DNA of 64,000 nucleotides from Ga0077555 sp963761475 (GCA_963761475.1 CAVXGT010000010.1:248001-312000), one strand, 5' to 3'. Shown: positions 1 to 8,561, counted from the stretch's first letter. Notes: generated from the letters alone by a model not told the origin. Made by a program: numbers and translations.

Positions 1-451
1 GCCCCCTGGAGACCGGAAGTGTTGCAAAGGAGGCACGGCAGTTTGAATAAAGATGGTTCAATCCACGACGATGGACCATGACAGGCAGGAAACGATCTCG
101 ACTGCGACAACAAGCCCTGCGCCAAACCGTTCAAATCACGCGCTTTCAGACCTGCGAAGCGTGCAATCGCGTGTACGATGTGCAAAGCACACTGCATCCG
201 ATCGGCTCGCCGAATCTCCGCGATGTCGTGAGCTTGGCGTCCCGCGTCGACACACGTGATTGGCTTGGCCGATCGATGTTTGTCCCTCGGCCGGCGTTGC
301 CCGGTTGAGGCTGTTTACGCGAAGCACCAGTCCGCTGTCGCATCGCTGACGGTGTGTCCGAGTAGCCCAAGGCCGAGAAACTGAGGAAAGTAGCCGTCTC
401 AAGCAGGAGGCGGACTAAGAAACGCAACTTCTTCGACGATGGACCTGCACC
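1..451. other. No supported gene upstream of the desaturase
   Basis: The short open frames here lack family resemblance and a credible ribosome binding site. A purine-rich AGGAGG-like stretch near 403-409 precedes the desaturase but lies about 40 bases from its apparent start. I see no structured RNA. Confidence 0.5.
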
Positions 452-1486
452 TTGAGCAACGCTGAAGCACCCGCCAACTTCCCGACCGCACGTGACTGGC
501 GCCAGGCCTTGACGACGTACCACGCGCCGAGCCATCGCCGCAGCGTTCTGGAAATCGTCGTCACGCTCGTGCCGTTTGTGCTCCTGTGGATCGCCATGTG
601 GTGGACGATGCAGTGGAGCTACTGGCTGAGCATCCCGATCTGTGTGCTGGCATCAGGCTTTCTTGTTCGCCTGTTCATGATCCAGCACGACTGCGGTCAC
701 AGCGCCTTCTTCCGTCAGCGCCAGGCCAACGACTGGACCGGCCGAGCCATCAGCATCCTGACGTTGACCCCGTATGACGACTGGCGCCGCAGCCACGCCA
801 CCCACCATGCAACCTCCGGCAACCTCGACCGGCGCGGCATCGGCGATATCACCACCTTGACGGTGACCGAGTACCTTGCGCTGCCGCTGCTTGGCCGCAT
901 CCGCTACCGCCTCTATCGCAATCCGATCGTGATGTTTGTGATCGGTCCGGCCTACCTCTTTCTCATTCAGCACCGCTTCCCGGCCACCTCGACGATGAGA
1001 GACTGGCGTGCCTGGATCAGCCCCATGCTCACGAACGCGGTCATCGCACTGGTGGCGGCTCCGATCATCTGGCTGGTTGGCCTCTCGTCCTTCCTGATGG
1101 TTCAGATACCGATCATCGTCGTGGCGTCGTCTATCGGCGTTTGGCTGTTCTACGTTCAGCACCAGTTCGAATCCACCACCTGGGCCAAGAACGATGAATG
1201 GTCGGTCCACGAGGCGGCCCTGCATGGCAGCTCGCACTATGATCTGCCCCCGCTCGTGCGTTGGCTCACGGCCAATATTGGCGTCCACCACGTCCATCAC
1301 CTGAGCAGCCGGATTCCTTACTACCGCCTGAGCCAGGTGCTGGAGGACCACCCCGAGCTGAAGAACCTCGGCCGAGTGACATTCCTCGAAAGCCTTGCAT
1401 GCGTCCGCCTGACGCTTTGGGACGAAGCGCGCCACAGGCTGATTTCGTTCCGTCAGCTACGCGCCCTGAACGCCGCAGCTGCCTGA
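452..1486 (+). CDS. Membrane fatty acid desaturase (three-histidine-box family)
   Basis: Membrane-bound non-haem di-iron desaturase that would insert a double bond into an acyl chain. All three histidine boxes are present: HDCGH at residues 79-83, HATHH at 115-119 and HHVHH at 279-283. Hydrophobic segments lie around residues 35-72 and 155-230. At 344 residues it has the usual length of bacterial DesA-like or omega-6 type enzymes. The frame opens with TTG at 452; the ATG at 439 is in another frame and stops at once, so the start is uncertain. The gene stands alone and is followed by a strong terminator at 1578. Regiospecificity (delta-9, delta-12 or a carotenoid substrate) cannot be read from the sequence. 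Confidence 0.85.
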   Translation: MSNAEAPANFPTARDWRQALTTYHAPSHRRSVLEIVVTLVPFVLLWIAMWWTMQWSYWLSIPICVLASGFLVRLFMIQHDCGHSAFFRQRQANDWTGRAISILTLTPYDDWRRSHATHHATSGNLDRRGIGDITTLTVTEYLALPLLGRIRYRLYRNPIVMFVIGPAYLFLIQHRFPATSTMRDWRAWISPMLTNAVIALVAAPIIWLVGLSSFLMVQIPIIVVASSIGVWLFYVQHQFESTTWAKNDEWSVHEAALHGSSHYDLPPLVRWLTANIGVHHVHHLSSRIPYYRLSQVLEDHPELKNLGRVTFLESLACVRLTLWDEARHRLISFRQLRALNAAAA

Positions 1487-1577
1487 GCTGCTGCACACGA
1501 GAGATACAGCAAAATGGGCGTGATGGCAGCCGTTGCAGCCATACGCAAACGCCAGCCGACCATCGGGCACAACGAAA

Positions 1578-1613
1578 CGGCCGCTGCCGACTTTGGCAGC
1601 GGCCGCAATTTTT
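1578..1613 (+). terminator. Rho-independent terminator after the desaturase
   Basis: An 11-bp perfect stem (arms 1578-1588 and 1595-1605) closes a six-base loop, followed by CAATTTTT. It lies about 90 bases beyond the desaturase stop and separates it from the ABC transporter operon. Confidence 0.85.
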
Positions 1614-1780
1614 CGTCCCTCAGTCACACGCTCTTGACGCAGCCACCCGCACCGTCAACCATTGGCTCCGAGCGACAACCACTTGCGCACCAAGATTCTT
1701 GACCCGCGGTTAGTGGGTCTGGCTGGCCGAGAGAGCCGGGGCGCAAGCGTTTGAGAGATAGCCCCGGGAGGAAAACAAGC

Positions 1781-3019
1781 ATGACCGATAAGACCGAGAC
1801 GTTCCGCGTTGTCACCAGGCGCAAGATTCTCAAAGGTGGTGTCGCCGCCGCAACCGTGCTGGCATCCCCCGCCTATCTGCGGAAAACCGTCGAGGCCCAG
1901 ACCGGGCCGATCAAGATAGGCCTGCCGACGGTTGTTACTGGCGGTTACGCCGAGCTCGGCAGCCATGTCATACGCACCGCCAAGCTGGTCAAGGAGATGG
2001 TCAACAAGGGCGGTGGCCTCATCGGCCGTCCCATCGAGTTCGAGATCGAGGACACACAGGGTGATCCGGCCGCCTGCGTCCGCAAGACCCAGGAACTCGT
2101 CGAGCGCAAGGGCTGCCACCTCATTTCCGGCGTCATCGTCTCCTCCGAGGCGCGTGCCATCATGCCGAAGCTCAAGCAGTGGAATGCGTTGTTCGTGAGC
2201 CACGGCAATGGCGACGGCCGCTTGACCACGCAAGAGCTTCTGGTGCCGAATTTTTTCCGCGTCAACGTCTCGGCCCCCATGGGCGCCCGCGCCCTGGCGC
2301 TCTTCCTCAAGGACGACCCCGCCAAGGAGTACATCGCGCTTGGCTCCGACTACGCCTGGGGCCAGTCCAGCGTAAAGGCCTTCGACGAGCAGATCTCCAA
2401 GCTCGGCAAGAAGGTGGTCGACAAGATCATGACCCCCGTCGGCAACAAGGACTACGCGACCTTCATCACCAAGGTCATGCAGTCCGGCGCCAAAGGCTGC
2501 TACGTCGCGCTACAGGGTGACGAGGCCCGCGCCTTCTACTCGCAGGCGGCGCAATATGGCCTCTCCAAGCGCATGCCGCTCTACACCGAGATCGTGGCAC
2601 AGTCGAACATCACTGCACTCGGCAAATCCGCCGTCGGCCTGATCGGCGGCTCGCGCTACGCCTACACCCAGGACACGCCCGAGAACAAAGCCTTCGTCGC
2701 CGCCTGGACCAAGGCCCACCCCGGTAGCCTTCCTGACTGGACCGACGGCGAGTTCTATCAGGCCCTCGACATCCTCTTTGCAGGCATCAAGAAGGCCAAA
2801 TCCGCTGATCCCGACAAATTGGTGCCCGCCCTCGAGGACATCGAGGTGACCAGCATCAAGGGCCCCGTCAAGGTCAGGAAGTGCGACCACCAGGGCATGA
2901 ACCCCGGCATTGTCGTCAAGGTCGTCGACACCCCGAAAGGCGCAGCACCTGACATCGTCAAGATCTATTCACGCGAGATGTCGACACCCGATTGCGGCAA
3001 GACCACCTTCAGCACTTGA
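1781..3019 (+). CDS. ABC transporter periplasmic binding protein, branched-chain amino acid/amide type
   Basis: Periplasmic solute receptor of the hydrophobic amino acid uptake (HAAT) family, Peripla_BP_6 fold. The N-terminus carries a twin-arginine-like motif (TRRKIL, Arg13-Arg14), a hydrophobic stretch and an AQT junction, so export by the Tat system is likely. The mature part shows the family pattern from IKIGLPTVVTG through the Gly/Asp-rich ligand region. I chose ATG 1781 because GGGAGGAAAA lies just upstream; an in-frame codon at 1751 would add 10 residues with no ribosome site. It is first in an operon with both permeases and both ATPases. Ligand is unknown: a branched-chain amino acid, urea or short amide, or an aromatic or dicarboxylic acid are all possible. 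Confidence 0.88.
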   Translation: MTDKTETFRVVTRRKILKGGVAAATVLASPAYLRKTVEAQTGPIKIGLPTVVTGGYAELGSHVIRTAKLVKEMVNKGGGLIGRPIEFEIEDTQGDPAACVRKTQELVERKGCHLISGVIVSSEARAIMPKLKQWNALFVSHGNGDGRLTTQELLVPNFFRVNVSAPMGARALALFLKDDPAKEYIALGSDYAWGQSSVKAFDEQISKLGKKVVDKIMTPVGNKDYATFITKVMQSGAKGCYVALQGDEARAFYSQAAQYGLSKRMPLYTEIVAQSNITALGKSAVGLIGGSRYAYTQDTPENKAFVAAWTKAHPGSLPDWTDGEFYQALDILFAGIKKAKSADPDKLVPALEDIEVTSIKGPVKVRKCDHQGMNPGIVVKVVDTPKGAAPDIVKIYSREMSTPDCGKTTFST

Positions 3020-3055
3020 CCGCAACCGCCTTTGGCAACAGCCAGCTAAGCACCG

Positions 3056-3091
3056 CAGCGCTCCGACACTGTTCGCAGTGCCGGAGCGCTG
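3056..3091 (+). promoter_or_regulatory. Intercistronic stem-loop with TTCG tetraloop between binding protein and permease genes
   Basis: Two 16-base arms (3056-3071 and 3076-3091) pair with a single A-C mismatch around a TTCG tetraloop. No U-run follows, so it is not a classical terminator. Such hairpins behind binding-protein genes usually protect the upstream mRNA from 3' exonucleases and keep the receptor more abundant than the membrane subunits; that role is inferred. Confidence 0.75.
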
Positions 3092-3192
3092 AGGGGCTGG
3101 CCTAGTCGTCGCACTTGCCTCACAGCCGGCGTAGTCGTTCGCGCCGCATCGCCTCCTGCCCTGCCGACTATCTCACCGGTTGCAAGGATCAC

Positions 3193-4065
3193 ATGAACTT
3201 CGTCGGCTTCCTGCTCACCCAGTGCTTGAATGCACTGTCCCAGGCCTCGCTGCTGTTCTTTATCGCCTGCGGCCTCACGCTCATCTTCGGCATCATGCGC
3301 ATCATCAACTTTGCGCATGGTGCCATCTACATGCTGGGCGCCTATATCGGCTATTCTATCGCTGCACTAACCGGGCAATTCTGGCTGGCCATCGTCTTGG
3401 CGCCCATCGCGGTCGGCCTCATCGGTGGCCTATTCGAGCACTATTTACTGAGCCGGCTCTACGGTCGCCGCGACGGTGGCGCCTACCTGATGATTACCTT
3501 CGGCCTGGCGCTGATCTTGTCCGAAGCGGTCCGCCTGATCTGGGGCGCGCAACCCGGCGGCATCGAAATCCCAGAGGTGTTGACCGGTGTCGTCTTCCTG
3601 CTGGACTTCCCGTTCCCGATCTACCGCTTGTTCCTGATCGGCCTCGGCCTCGCCGCCGCCATTGCCCTGTGGCAGTTCCTCGAGCGAACCCGCGCCGGCC
3701 TGCTGATCCGCGCCGTCTCCCAGAACGCCGAGATGGTGCATGCCCTCGGCACCGACGTTCGCCTCGTCCGCACCGGCGTCTTCGCCTTGGGCTGCGCGCT
3801 GGCGGCCCTTGGCGGCGTCCTCGCGACCCCCTTGATCGGCGCCTACCTTGCCATGGGCACCAACGTCGTCGTCGACGCCTTCGTCATCGTCATCATCGGC
3901 GGCATGGGGAGTTTCGTCGGCTCAGCCGTCGGCTCGATCCTGGTCGGCTTTGTGCAGGTCTTCGGCGCCTACTACCTCCCAAGCCTGGCGCTGTCCCTGC
4001 TTTACCTGATCATGCTGCTCGTCTTGATCGTCCGCCCCGGCGGCCTCATGGGCAAGGAGGAGTGA
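3193..4065 (+). CDS. livH: Branched-chain amino acid-type ABC transporter permease LivH
   Basis: First inner-membrane subunit (290 residues) of the HAAT importer. Strongly hydrophobic with about eight predicted membrane segments, and with the LivH signature FGIMRIINFAHG near the N-terminus. I use ATG 3193 (MNFVGFLL), because upstream in-frame codons lie in the non-coding leader behind the 3056 hairpin. Its stop TGA shares a base with the livM start at 4065, showing translational coupling. Confidence 0.9.
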   Translation: MNFVGFLLTQCLNALSQASLLFFIACGLTLIFGIMRIINFAHGAIYMLGAYIGYSIAALTGQFWLAIVLAPIAVGLIGGLFEHYLLSRLYGRRDGGAYLMITFGLALILSEAVRLIWGAQPGGIEIPEVLTGVVFLLDFPFPIYRLFLIGLGLAAAIALWQFLERTRAGLLIRAVSQNAEMVHALGTDVRLVRTGVFALGCALAALGGVLATPLIGAYLAMGTNVVVDAFVIVIIGGMGSFVGSAVGSILVGFVQVFGAYYLPSLALSLLYLIMLLVLIVRPGGLMGKEE

Positions 4066-5066
4066 TGCAGCGCCGGGAACTCATAGGGCTCGTCGTCGCG
4101 CTGGTCGTCGCCGCCAGCCTGCCGCACGTGCTGCCTGTCTATATGATTGGCATCGTCACCGAGGCCCTGATCTTCGGCCTCTTCGCCATGAGCCTCGATC
4201 TCATGGTCGGCTACACGCGCCTGGAAAGCTTCGGCCATGCCGCAGCCTACGGCCTGGGCGCCTACGCTTCCGCCCTCATCCTACTCAATCTCGACGTGCC
4301 GATGCTGCTGGCGATCCCCGCCGCGATGGTGATCACCGGGCTAATTGCAATTCCGATCGCCTGGGTCTGCACGCGCTCGACAGGCGTCTCATTCGCCATG
4401 TTGACGCTCGCCTTCGCCCAGCTCTTCTATGCCTCCGTCTACCAGTTCAAGGAGTTCTCCGGCGGCTCCGACGGCATCGCCGGCATCCAGCGCCGCGCTG
4501 GCCCGTTTGGGATCGATTTTTTCCAGACACGCAACGGCTACCTCTACCTGGTGCTGATCATCCTGGCGCTGGCCTACATATTCTGCCGCCACCTCGTCAC
4601 CTCGCCGTTTGGCCAAGTCCTCGCCGGCATCCGCGAGAATGAGGTCAAGACCCGGGCGCTCGGCTACAACACGCGCTCCTACCGCATGGCGATTGTCGTC
4701 ATTGCCTATGCCCTTGGCGGCCTCGCCGGCGCGCTCTACGCCCCGCTGGCAGGCTTCGCCAGCCCCGAGCTGTTCTTCTGGCGCTTGTCGGGCATGGTGC
4801 TGATCATGGTTATCGTCGGCGGTCGCGGCACGCTCGCCGGCCCGATCCTCGGTGGAGCCTTCTTCCTGTTTCTCGAGCACGAGCTCTCGGCCCTGCCCTA
4901 CGTCAGGGAGTTGTGGCCGATCATTTTCGGCGCCGTGTTCATCGCCGTCATTCTGTTTGCCCCCCAAGGCCTTGCCGGCATGATCGCAGGCGCAGGCCGG
5001 AAGGCAGCAACTGAAGACAGTACCGATGAGCCCGCAAGCGCGGAGAGACCTCATGGCGCTGCTTGA
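4065..5066 (+). CDS. livM: Branched-chain amino acid-type ABC transporter permease LivM
   Basis: Second inner-membrane subunit (333 residues). It has the LivM hallmark ESFGHAAAYGLGAYAS around residues 50-65, a long hydrophobic core and a charged C-terminal tail. The ATG at 4065 overlaps the livH stop (TGATG) and is preceded by AAGGAGGAG within the end of livH. It heterodimerises with LivH to form the translocation pore, with LivG and LivF as motor. Confidence 0.9.
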   Translation: MQRRELIGLVVALVVAASLPHVLPVYMIGIVTEALIFGLFAMSLDLMVGYTRLESFGHAAAYGLGAYASALILLNLDVPMLLAIPAAMVITGLIAIPIAWVCTRSTGVSFAMLTLAFAQLFYASVYQFKEFSGGSDGIAGIQRRAGPFGIDFFQTRNGYLYLVLIILALAYIFCRHLVTSPFGQVLAGIRENEVKTRALGYNTRSYRMAIVVIAYALGGLAGALYAPLAGFASPELFFWRLSGMVLIMVIVGGRGTLAGPILGGAFFLFLEHELSALPYVRELWPIIFGAVFIAVILFAPQGLAGMIAGAGRKAATEDSTDEPASAERPHGAA

Positions 5067-5802
5067 ATGCCGCAGCCTGACCAAGCGTTTCGGTGCGCTC
5101 GTCGCCGTTGATGATGTCACCCTCGACATCGTGGAGGGCGAGATCCACGCCGTCATCGGACCCAACGGCGCCGGCAAATCCACCTTCTTCAACCTGGTCA
5201 CCGGCATGTTGCCGCCGACCGTGGGGACCGTGCGCTTTGCAGGCGAGGACATCACCGGCCTCCCCGCCCAGGTCATCGCCCAGAAGGGCATCGCACGCAC
5301 CTTCCAACTCACCCATCTGATGCCCGGCCTCACCGCCCGCGAGAACGTGCGCTTGGCAGCCCAGGCTCGCGACCCCGCGCGCTGGCACCCCGTCGGTGGT
5401 GCCGGTGTGCTCGCCCGCGCCACCGCGGCCGCCGACACTGCGCTCGAGCGCCTGCGCATCGAGGCCCACGCCAACACCCTTGCTCACGCCCTCTCCCACG
5501 GCGACCAGCGCCTGCTCGAGATCGCCATGGCACTGGCCCAGGACGCCCGCCTGCTGATGCTCGACGAGCCGACCCAGGGCCTCTCGATCGAGGAAACCGA
5601 CCGCGCCGTCGAGATTCTGCGCGGCGTGCTTGCTGGCGGCGGCGTCACCGTCATGCTGGTCGAGCACGACATGGAGGTGGTCTTCAAGCTGGCCGACAAG
5701 ATCGCCGTCCTGCACCAGGGCCGCATTATCGCCGACGACAAGCCGGAGATCGTTCGCGCCGACAAGGGCGTGCAGGACGCCTATCTCGGAGGATTCGACT
5801 GA
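5053..5802 (+). CDS. livG: Branched-chain amino acid-type ABC transporter ATPase LivG
   Basis: Cytoplasmic ATPase of the HAAT importer (249 residues). Walker A GPNGAGKST at residues 36-44, signature LSHGDQ at 147-152 (the LSHG form is usual in LivG/UrtD proteins), and Walker B LLMLDEP at 167-173, followed by the LVEHDMEVVF switch region. I prefer ATG 5053, which follows GGAGAG and overlaps livM by 14 bases. ATG 5026 would add nine residues and overlap livM by 41. The stop overlaps the livF start (TGATG). Confidence 0.9.
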   Translation: MALLECRSLTKRFGALVAVDDVTLDIVEGEIHAVIGPNGAGKSTFFNLVTGMLPPTVGTVRFAGEDITGLPAQVIAQKGIARTFQLTHLMPGLTARENVRLAAQARDPARWHPVGGAGVLARATAAADTALERLRIEAHANTLAHALSHGDQRLLEIAMALAQDARLLMLDEPTQGLSIEETDRAVEILRGVLAGGGVTVMLVEHDMEVVFKLADKIAVLHQGRIIADDKPEIVRADKGVQDAYLGGFD

Positions 5803-6497
5803 TGCTGCGGATCGCAGGCCTCCACACCTATTACGGTACCGGCCACATTCTCCAGGGCGTCGACCTGGAGCTGGAGACGGGCAAAATCGCAGCGATACTG
5901 GGCCGCAACGGTGTCGGCAAGACCACCACCGTACGCTCGATCATGGGGCTCGTCCCCCCGCGCCGCGGCGAGGTCTGGATCGGCGACCAGCAGGTGGCAG
6001 GCTGGCAGCCGCACCAGATCGCACGCGCAGGCGTGGCCTACGTGCCGGAAGGCCGCATGATCTTTCCCGATCTCACCGTCATTGAGAACATAAGGGTTGC
6101 CGAGCGCCGGCCGGCAAAAGTCTGGACGATCGACCGCCTGCTGGATCTCTTCCCCTCGCTTGCCAATCGGCGAACGAACAAGGGCTCGCAGTTGTCGGGC
6201 GGTGAGCAGCAGATGCTGGCGGTCGCCCGCGCACTCGTAACCGACCCAACCCTGATGCTGCTGGACGAGCCGAGTCAGGGCCTCGCCCCCTTGGTCGTAC
6301 GCGAGCTCGCCACCGTTATCGCCAGGCTGCGCGACGAAGGCGTCAGCGTGCTGCTCGTCGAGCAGAACTTGAAGTTGGCCGAAGCCGTCGCCGACGTTGT
6401 CCACATCATGGTCAAGGGCCGCATGGTCTACCATGCGCCATTGGCGGCCTTTCAGGCCGACCGCGAGACTGTGAAAGCCAAGTACCTAGCGCTTTGA
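5802..6497 (+). CDS. livF: Branched-chain amino acid-type ABC transporter ATPase LivF
   Basis: Second cytoplasmic ATPase (231 residues) and last gene of the transporter operon. Walker A GRNGVGKT at residues 34-41, the LivF-typical VAYVPEGR motif near 78-85, signature LSGGEQ at 131-136 and Walker B LMLLDEP at 151-157. The start codon overlaps the livG stop. I see no clear terminator before the convergent gene that ends at 6536. Confidence 0.92.
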   Translation: MLRIAGLHTYYGTGHILQGVDLELETGKIAAILGRNGVGKTTTVRSIMGLVPPRRGEVWIGDQQVAGWQPHQIARAGVAYVPEGRMIFPDLTVIENIRVAERRPAKVWTIDRLLDLFPSLANRRTNKGSQLSGGEQQMLAVARALVTDPTLMLLDEPSQGLAPLVVRELATVIARLRDEGVSVLLVEQNLKLAEAVADVVHIMVKGRMVYHAPLAAFQADRETVKAKYLAL

Positions 6498-6535
6498 TCG
6501 CCATCAGCAGCGCGAACTGAGCCCAAACGGCCACT

Positions 6536-7078
6536 TCACACCGGGCCATCGCCGCATCTGGGCAAGGCGCGCCCGCCGTCGGCCATCACCAAGATGACGA
6601 CGATCTCGTCGGCCCGCGGTGCATCGCCGACCGACACGGTAATCGTATCGAAATGATCGAACGACCAGACGTTGTCCTTGTGCCCGATCGGCACATCGAT
6701 GCTAGCGCCGATGCCGCCAACTTTCACATTGGACGGGATCACGGCTTTGCCCCCACCGATCGCCTCGCGCATCGGTTTGCCGAGCATCGGATGGATCGCA
6801 GCCCCGCCGTGCTCCTTCTCCCCCGCCGCGCCGACAATGGCGGCCTTGCCGTAGGCAACCGCGGGCGCGCCAAGCAGACCGGCAAGCTCCCCACTGAGCA
6901 TCTGTCCGACCTCGCGCCCCGCTGCGAACAGGGGCGCAAGGTCTTCGACGAAGCGGCCTGCAAAAGGATTGGCGATCACTGCAAGGCCGACGGCACGAAC
7001 GACGGGCCGCGGCAAAGATTGGCCCATTTCACTGACGATGACGTCCCGCGTGACGACGATCCGCCGGATCTCGGTCAT
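6536..7078 (-). CDS. AA_synth-family protein (PF06684)
   Basis: About 180 residues with the conserved pattern of the AA_synth family: NPFAGRFVEDLAPL near the N-terminus, YGKAAIVGAAGEKEHGGA centrally, GGGKAVIPSNVKVGG, a PIGHKDN loop, and a C-terminal DAPRADEIVVILVMADGGR. The family name reflects only a weak prediction of a role in amino acid synthesis; no reaction is established. I start at ATG 7078 with a GAGG site 10 bases upstream; TTG 7096 would add six residues. It faces the importer operon, so a related nitrogen or amide substrate is conceivable but unproven. Confidence 0.75.
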   Translation of the reverse strand: MTEIRRIVVTRDVIVSEMGQSLPRPVVRAVGLAVIANPFAGRFVEDLAPLFAAGREVGQMLSGELAGLLGAPAVAYGKAAIVGAAGEKEHGGAAIHPMLGKPMREAIGGGKAVIPSNVKVGGIGASIDVPIGHKDNVWSFDHFDTITVSVGDAPRADEIVVILVMADGGRALPRCGDGPV

Positions 7079-7183
7079 GACATCGATTCCTCGCAAATGG
7101 CGAAACGCAAGGGAGGCGGCGCGCCGCCTCCCGCGTTGCAGGACGCCGCAATCGCAGCCCTGCGTCTATAACGACCGAGCCAC

Positions 7184-7870
7184 TTACTCGGCTGCTTCCA
7201 TCAATCCGGCCGCCAGCGTCCCGCGTCGCTTGAGATTGGCGCGGTACTCCTCTGCGAAATTCTCAGGCAGCGCCGAGGTCACCCGCGCATCGGCGAGCAA
7301 CGTCTCAGTCCAGGCCTTGACCAGCGGATACTGCTCCAACAGGCCCGTCTTCAGCACGGCGTCGCAGATCGTGAAGCGCTGCAGGAACGGCGCGTAGGCC
7401 GCATCCACCAGACTGAGCTTCTCGCCGTTGAAGAAGGGCCCTTTGCCCGTCCGTTCGGTCTTGAGCGCACCCTCGAGACGCGACAGCGGCCCGGCCATCT
7501 TCTCGACGCCGTCCTTCAGCGCCGCCTCGTCCTTGGCATAGGTGATGCCGCCCATGGCCGCCGAGAACGTAGGCACGAAGTCGGTCCAGGCCCGATTGCG
7601 CGCGCGCTTGATCGGATCCGCCGGATGCAGCCGCGGCTCGACCACCTCGTCGAGGAACTCGGCAATCGCATTCGATTCAAACAGGATCTCTTCGCCGACC
7701 TTGAGCACCGGCACTTTGCCGTGCGGCGAGATTTCCAGGAACCACGCGGGCTTGTCGCGCAAGTTCACATAGGTCACGTCGAAGTCCACGTTTTTGGCGC
7801 GCATTGCAATCACGGCGCGCTGAACCCACGGTCACGTGAACGAGCTGATCAGATGATATTTTACGGTCAT
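7184..7870 (-). CDS. Glutathione S-transferase with in-frame TGA at the catalytic position (candidate selenoprotein)
   Basis: Full-length thioredoxin-fold GST of 228 residues if the TGA at 7832-7834 (codon 13) is read through. The start reads MTVKYHLISSFT, then TGA, then PWVQRAVIAM. Homologous GSTs have a Cys or Ser followed by P-[YW]-V-Q-R here, so the TGA sits where the redox/nucleophile residue belongs. The glutathione-site motif KVPVL and the ESNAIAEFLDE helix follow, then the all-helical C-terminal domain to about residue 215. No indel is needed: both sides are in one frame. Without readthrough, translation would begin at GTG 7813 or ATG 7804 and lose the first strand and active site. 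ATG 7870 is chosen; ATG 7888 is also in frame. A hairpin begins 11 bases after the TGA. Alternatives are a nonsense mutation or base-call error. Confidence 0.7.
7797..7820 (-). promoter_or_regulatory. Candidate bacterial SECIS hairpin downstream of the GST TGA
   Basis: On the coding strand, 11 bases after the TGA, GCGCGC (7820-7815) pairs with GCGCGC (7802-7797) around the 12-base loop CGUGAUUGCAAU. G is the second loop base, 18 bases after the TGA. As I recall, bacterial SECIS elements need a short stem whose loop lies about 16-37 bases after the UGA with a G in the first two loop positions; this fits. GC-rich stems arise easily by chance in this genome, so the support is moderate. Confidence 0.5.
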
Positions 7871-7992
7871 GAATGTCCCATTCGTCATGTCGAAGGTCTA
7901 ACGGCTGAACCGTAACGCGAATCGCATGCGAAGGGCAAACGCACCACGTCCAACTGTCCGGCGAGCAGCCTTTGGCGACCACCGCCCACCCA

Positions 7993-8026
7993 TTGGCCGC
8001 GCGGCATGCGCCGCAAGCGAAAACAA
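7993..8026. repeat. Short copy of a dispersed intergenic repeat
   Basis: This stretch (TTGGCCGCGCGGCATGCGCC, then GCAAGCGAAAACAA) matches the right end of the longer repeats at 8053-8188 and 35895-36018. It lacks the internal palindrome. A CGCCCACC just before it matches the left edge of the longer copies, so it looks like an internally deleted version. It lies between the GST and the SDH-like operon. Confidence 0.5.
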
Positions 8027-8052
8027 CCGCGCCAGCCCAATCCCCTCGCGTT

Positions 8053-8188
8053 GCCCACCCCTTAGCGCCAGCGTGCGACCCGTCGCACGCATCGCGAAGG
8101 CCGCGACCGCGGCCCGCCGCTGAGCGGCGCCCCCGCGGAGGCGCAGCGCTGCCAATTGGCAGCGCGGCACGCGCCGTGAGCGAAAAAA
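8053..8188. repeat. Dispersed intergenic palindromic repeat, copy 1
   Basis: About 136 bases beginning CGCCCACC-like / TTAGCGCCAGCGTGCG and ending GCACGCGCCGTGAGCGAAAAAAC, with the perfect 20-base palindrome GCGCTGCCAATTGGCAGCGC at 8146-8165. The second copy at 35895-36018 has the same edges and the same 8-bp stem with a CCTT loop. It sits immediately beyond the stop of the last gene of the SDH-like operon and may also help end that transcript. Confidence 0.6.
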
Positions 8189-8198
8189 CGACGCTACG

Positions 8199-8561
8199 CT
8201 AGAACAACCGCAGAAAAAACGCCGCCGCGACCAGCACGGCGACCACGATAGCCCCCATCGCAAGTTGTTTTTGACCAGAATGCCAGCCGAGATTCTCGAT
8301 CACCAGCACACGGACGCCGCCGAGCAGGTGCACTGCCAGCAGCCCCACCAGCATCGTCTCTGCCGCCTTGAAAAGTGGCTGATCGGTCCACCGCAGAAAG
8401 CGATCGAAACTGGCCTCGCCATCGAGCGTCAGCGCCAGGGCGAGAAAATGCAGCGGCAGGAAACAGGCGAGTGCCAGACCCGACAGCCTGTGGATCATGG
8501 CAGCCCGCCACAAAGGCTCGCGACGATACCCGGTCGTGCTGGGGCGCTGTGTCTGGCTCAT
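8199..8561 (-). CDS. SDH/fumarate reductase-like cytochrome b membrane subunit (SdhC-like)
   Basis: 120-residue membrane protein with three hydrophobic segments (about 20-44, 68-88 and 98-118). The SdhC-type motif MIHRLSG (His24-Arg25, Ser27) and further histidines at 38 (PLHF) and 78 (AVHL) are candidate haem b and quinone-site residues. ATG 8561 overlaps the stop of the preceding subunit (8558), indicating coupled translation. It would anchor the flavoprotein and iron-sulphur subunits to the inner membrane. It is the last gene of the operon and is followed by the palindromic repeat. Confidence 0.78.
   Translation of the reverse strand: MSQTQRPSTTGYRREPLWRAAMIHRLSGLALACFLPLHFLALALTLDGEASFDRFLRWTDQPLFKAAETMLVGLLAVHLLGGVRVLVIENLGWHSGQKQLAMGAIVVAVLVAAAFFLRLF

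Noticed and set aside
53..402. Short open frames at the window start
   Set aside because: No family resemblance, overlapping frames on both strands, no ribosome site.
5147..5182. Unusual LSHGDQ signature in LivG as a sign of degeneration
   Set aside because: LSHG-type signatures are common in LivG/UrtD ATPases and the Walker motifs are intact.
7677..7982. Minus-strand frame over the GST N-terminus, suggesting a frameshift
   Set aside because: The GST N-terminus continues in the same frame through the TGA, so no frameshift is needed.
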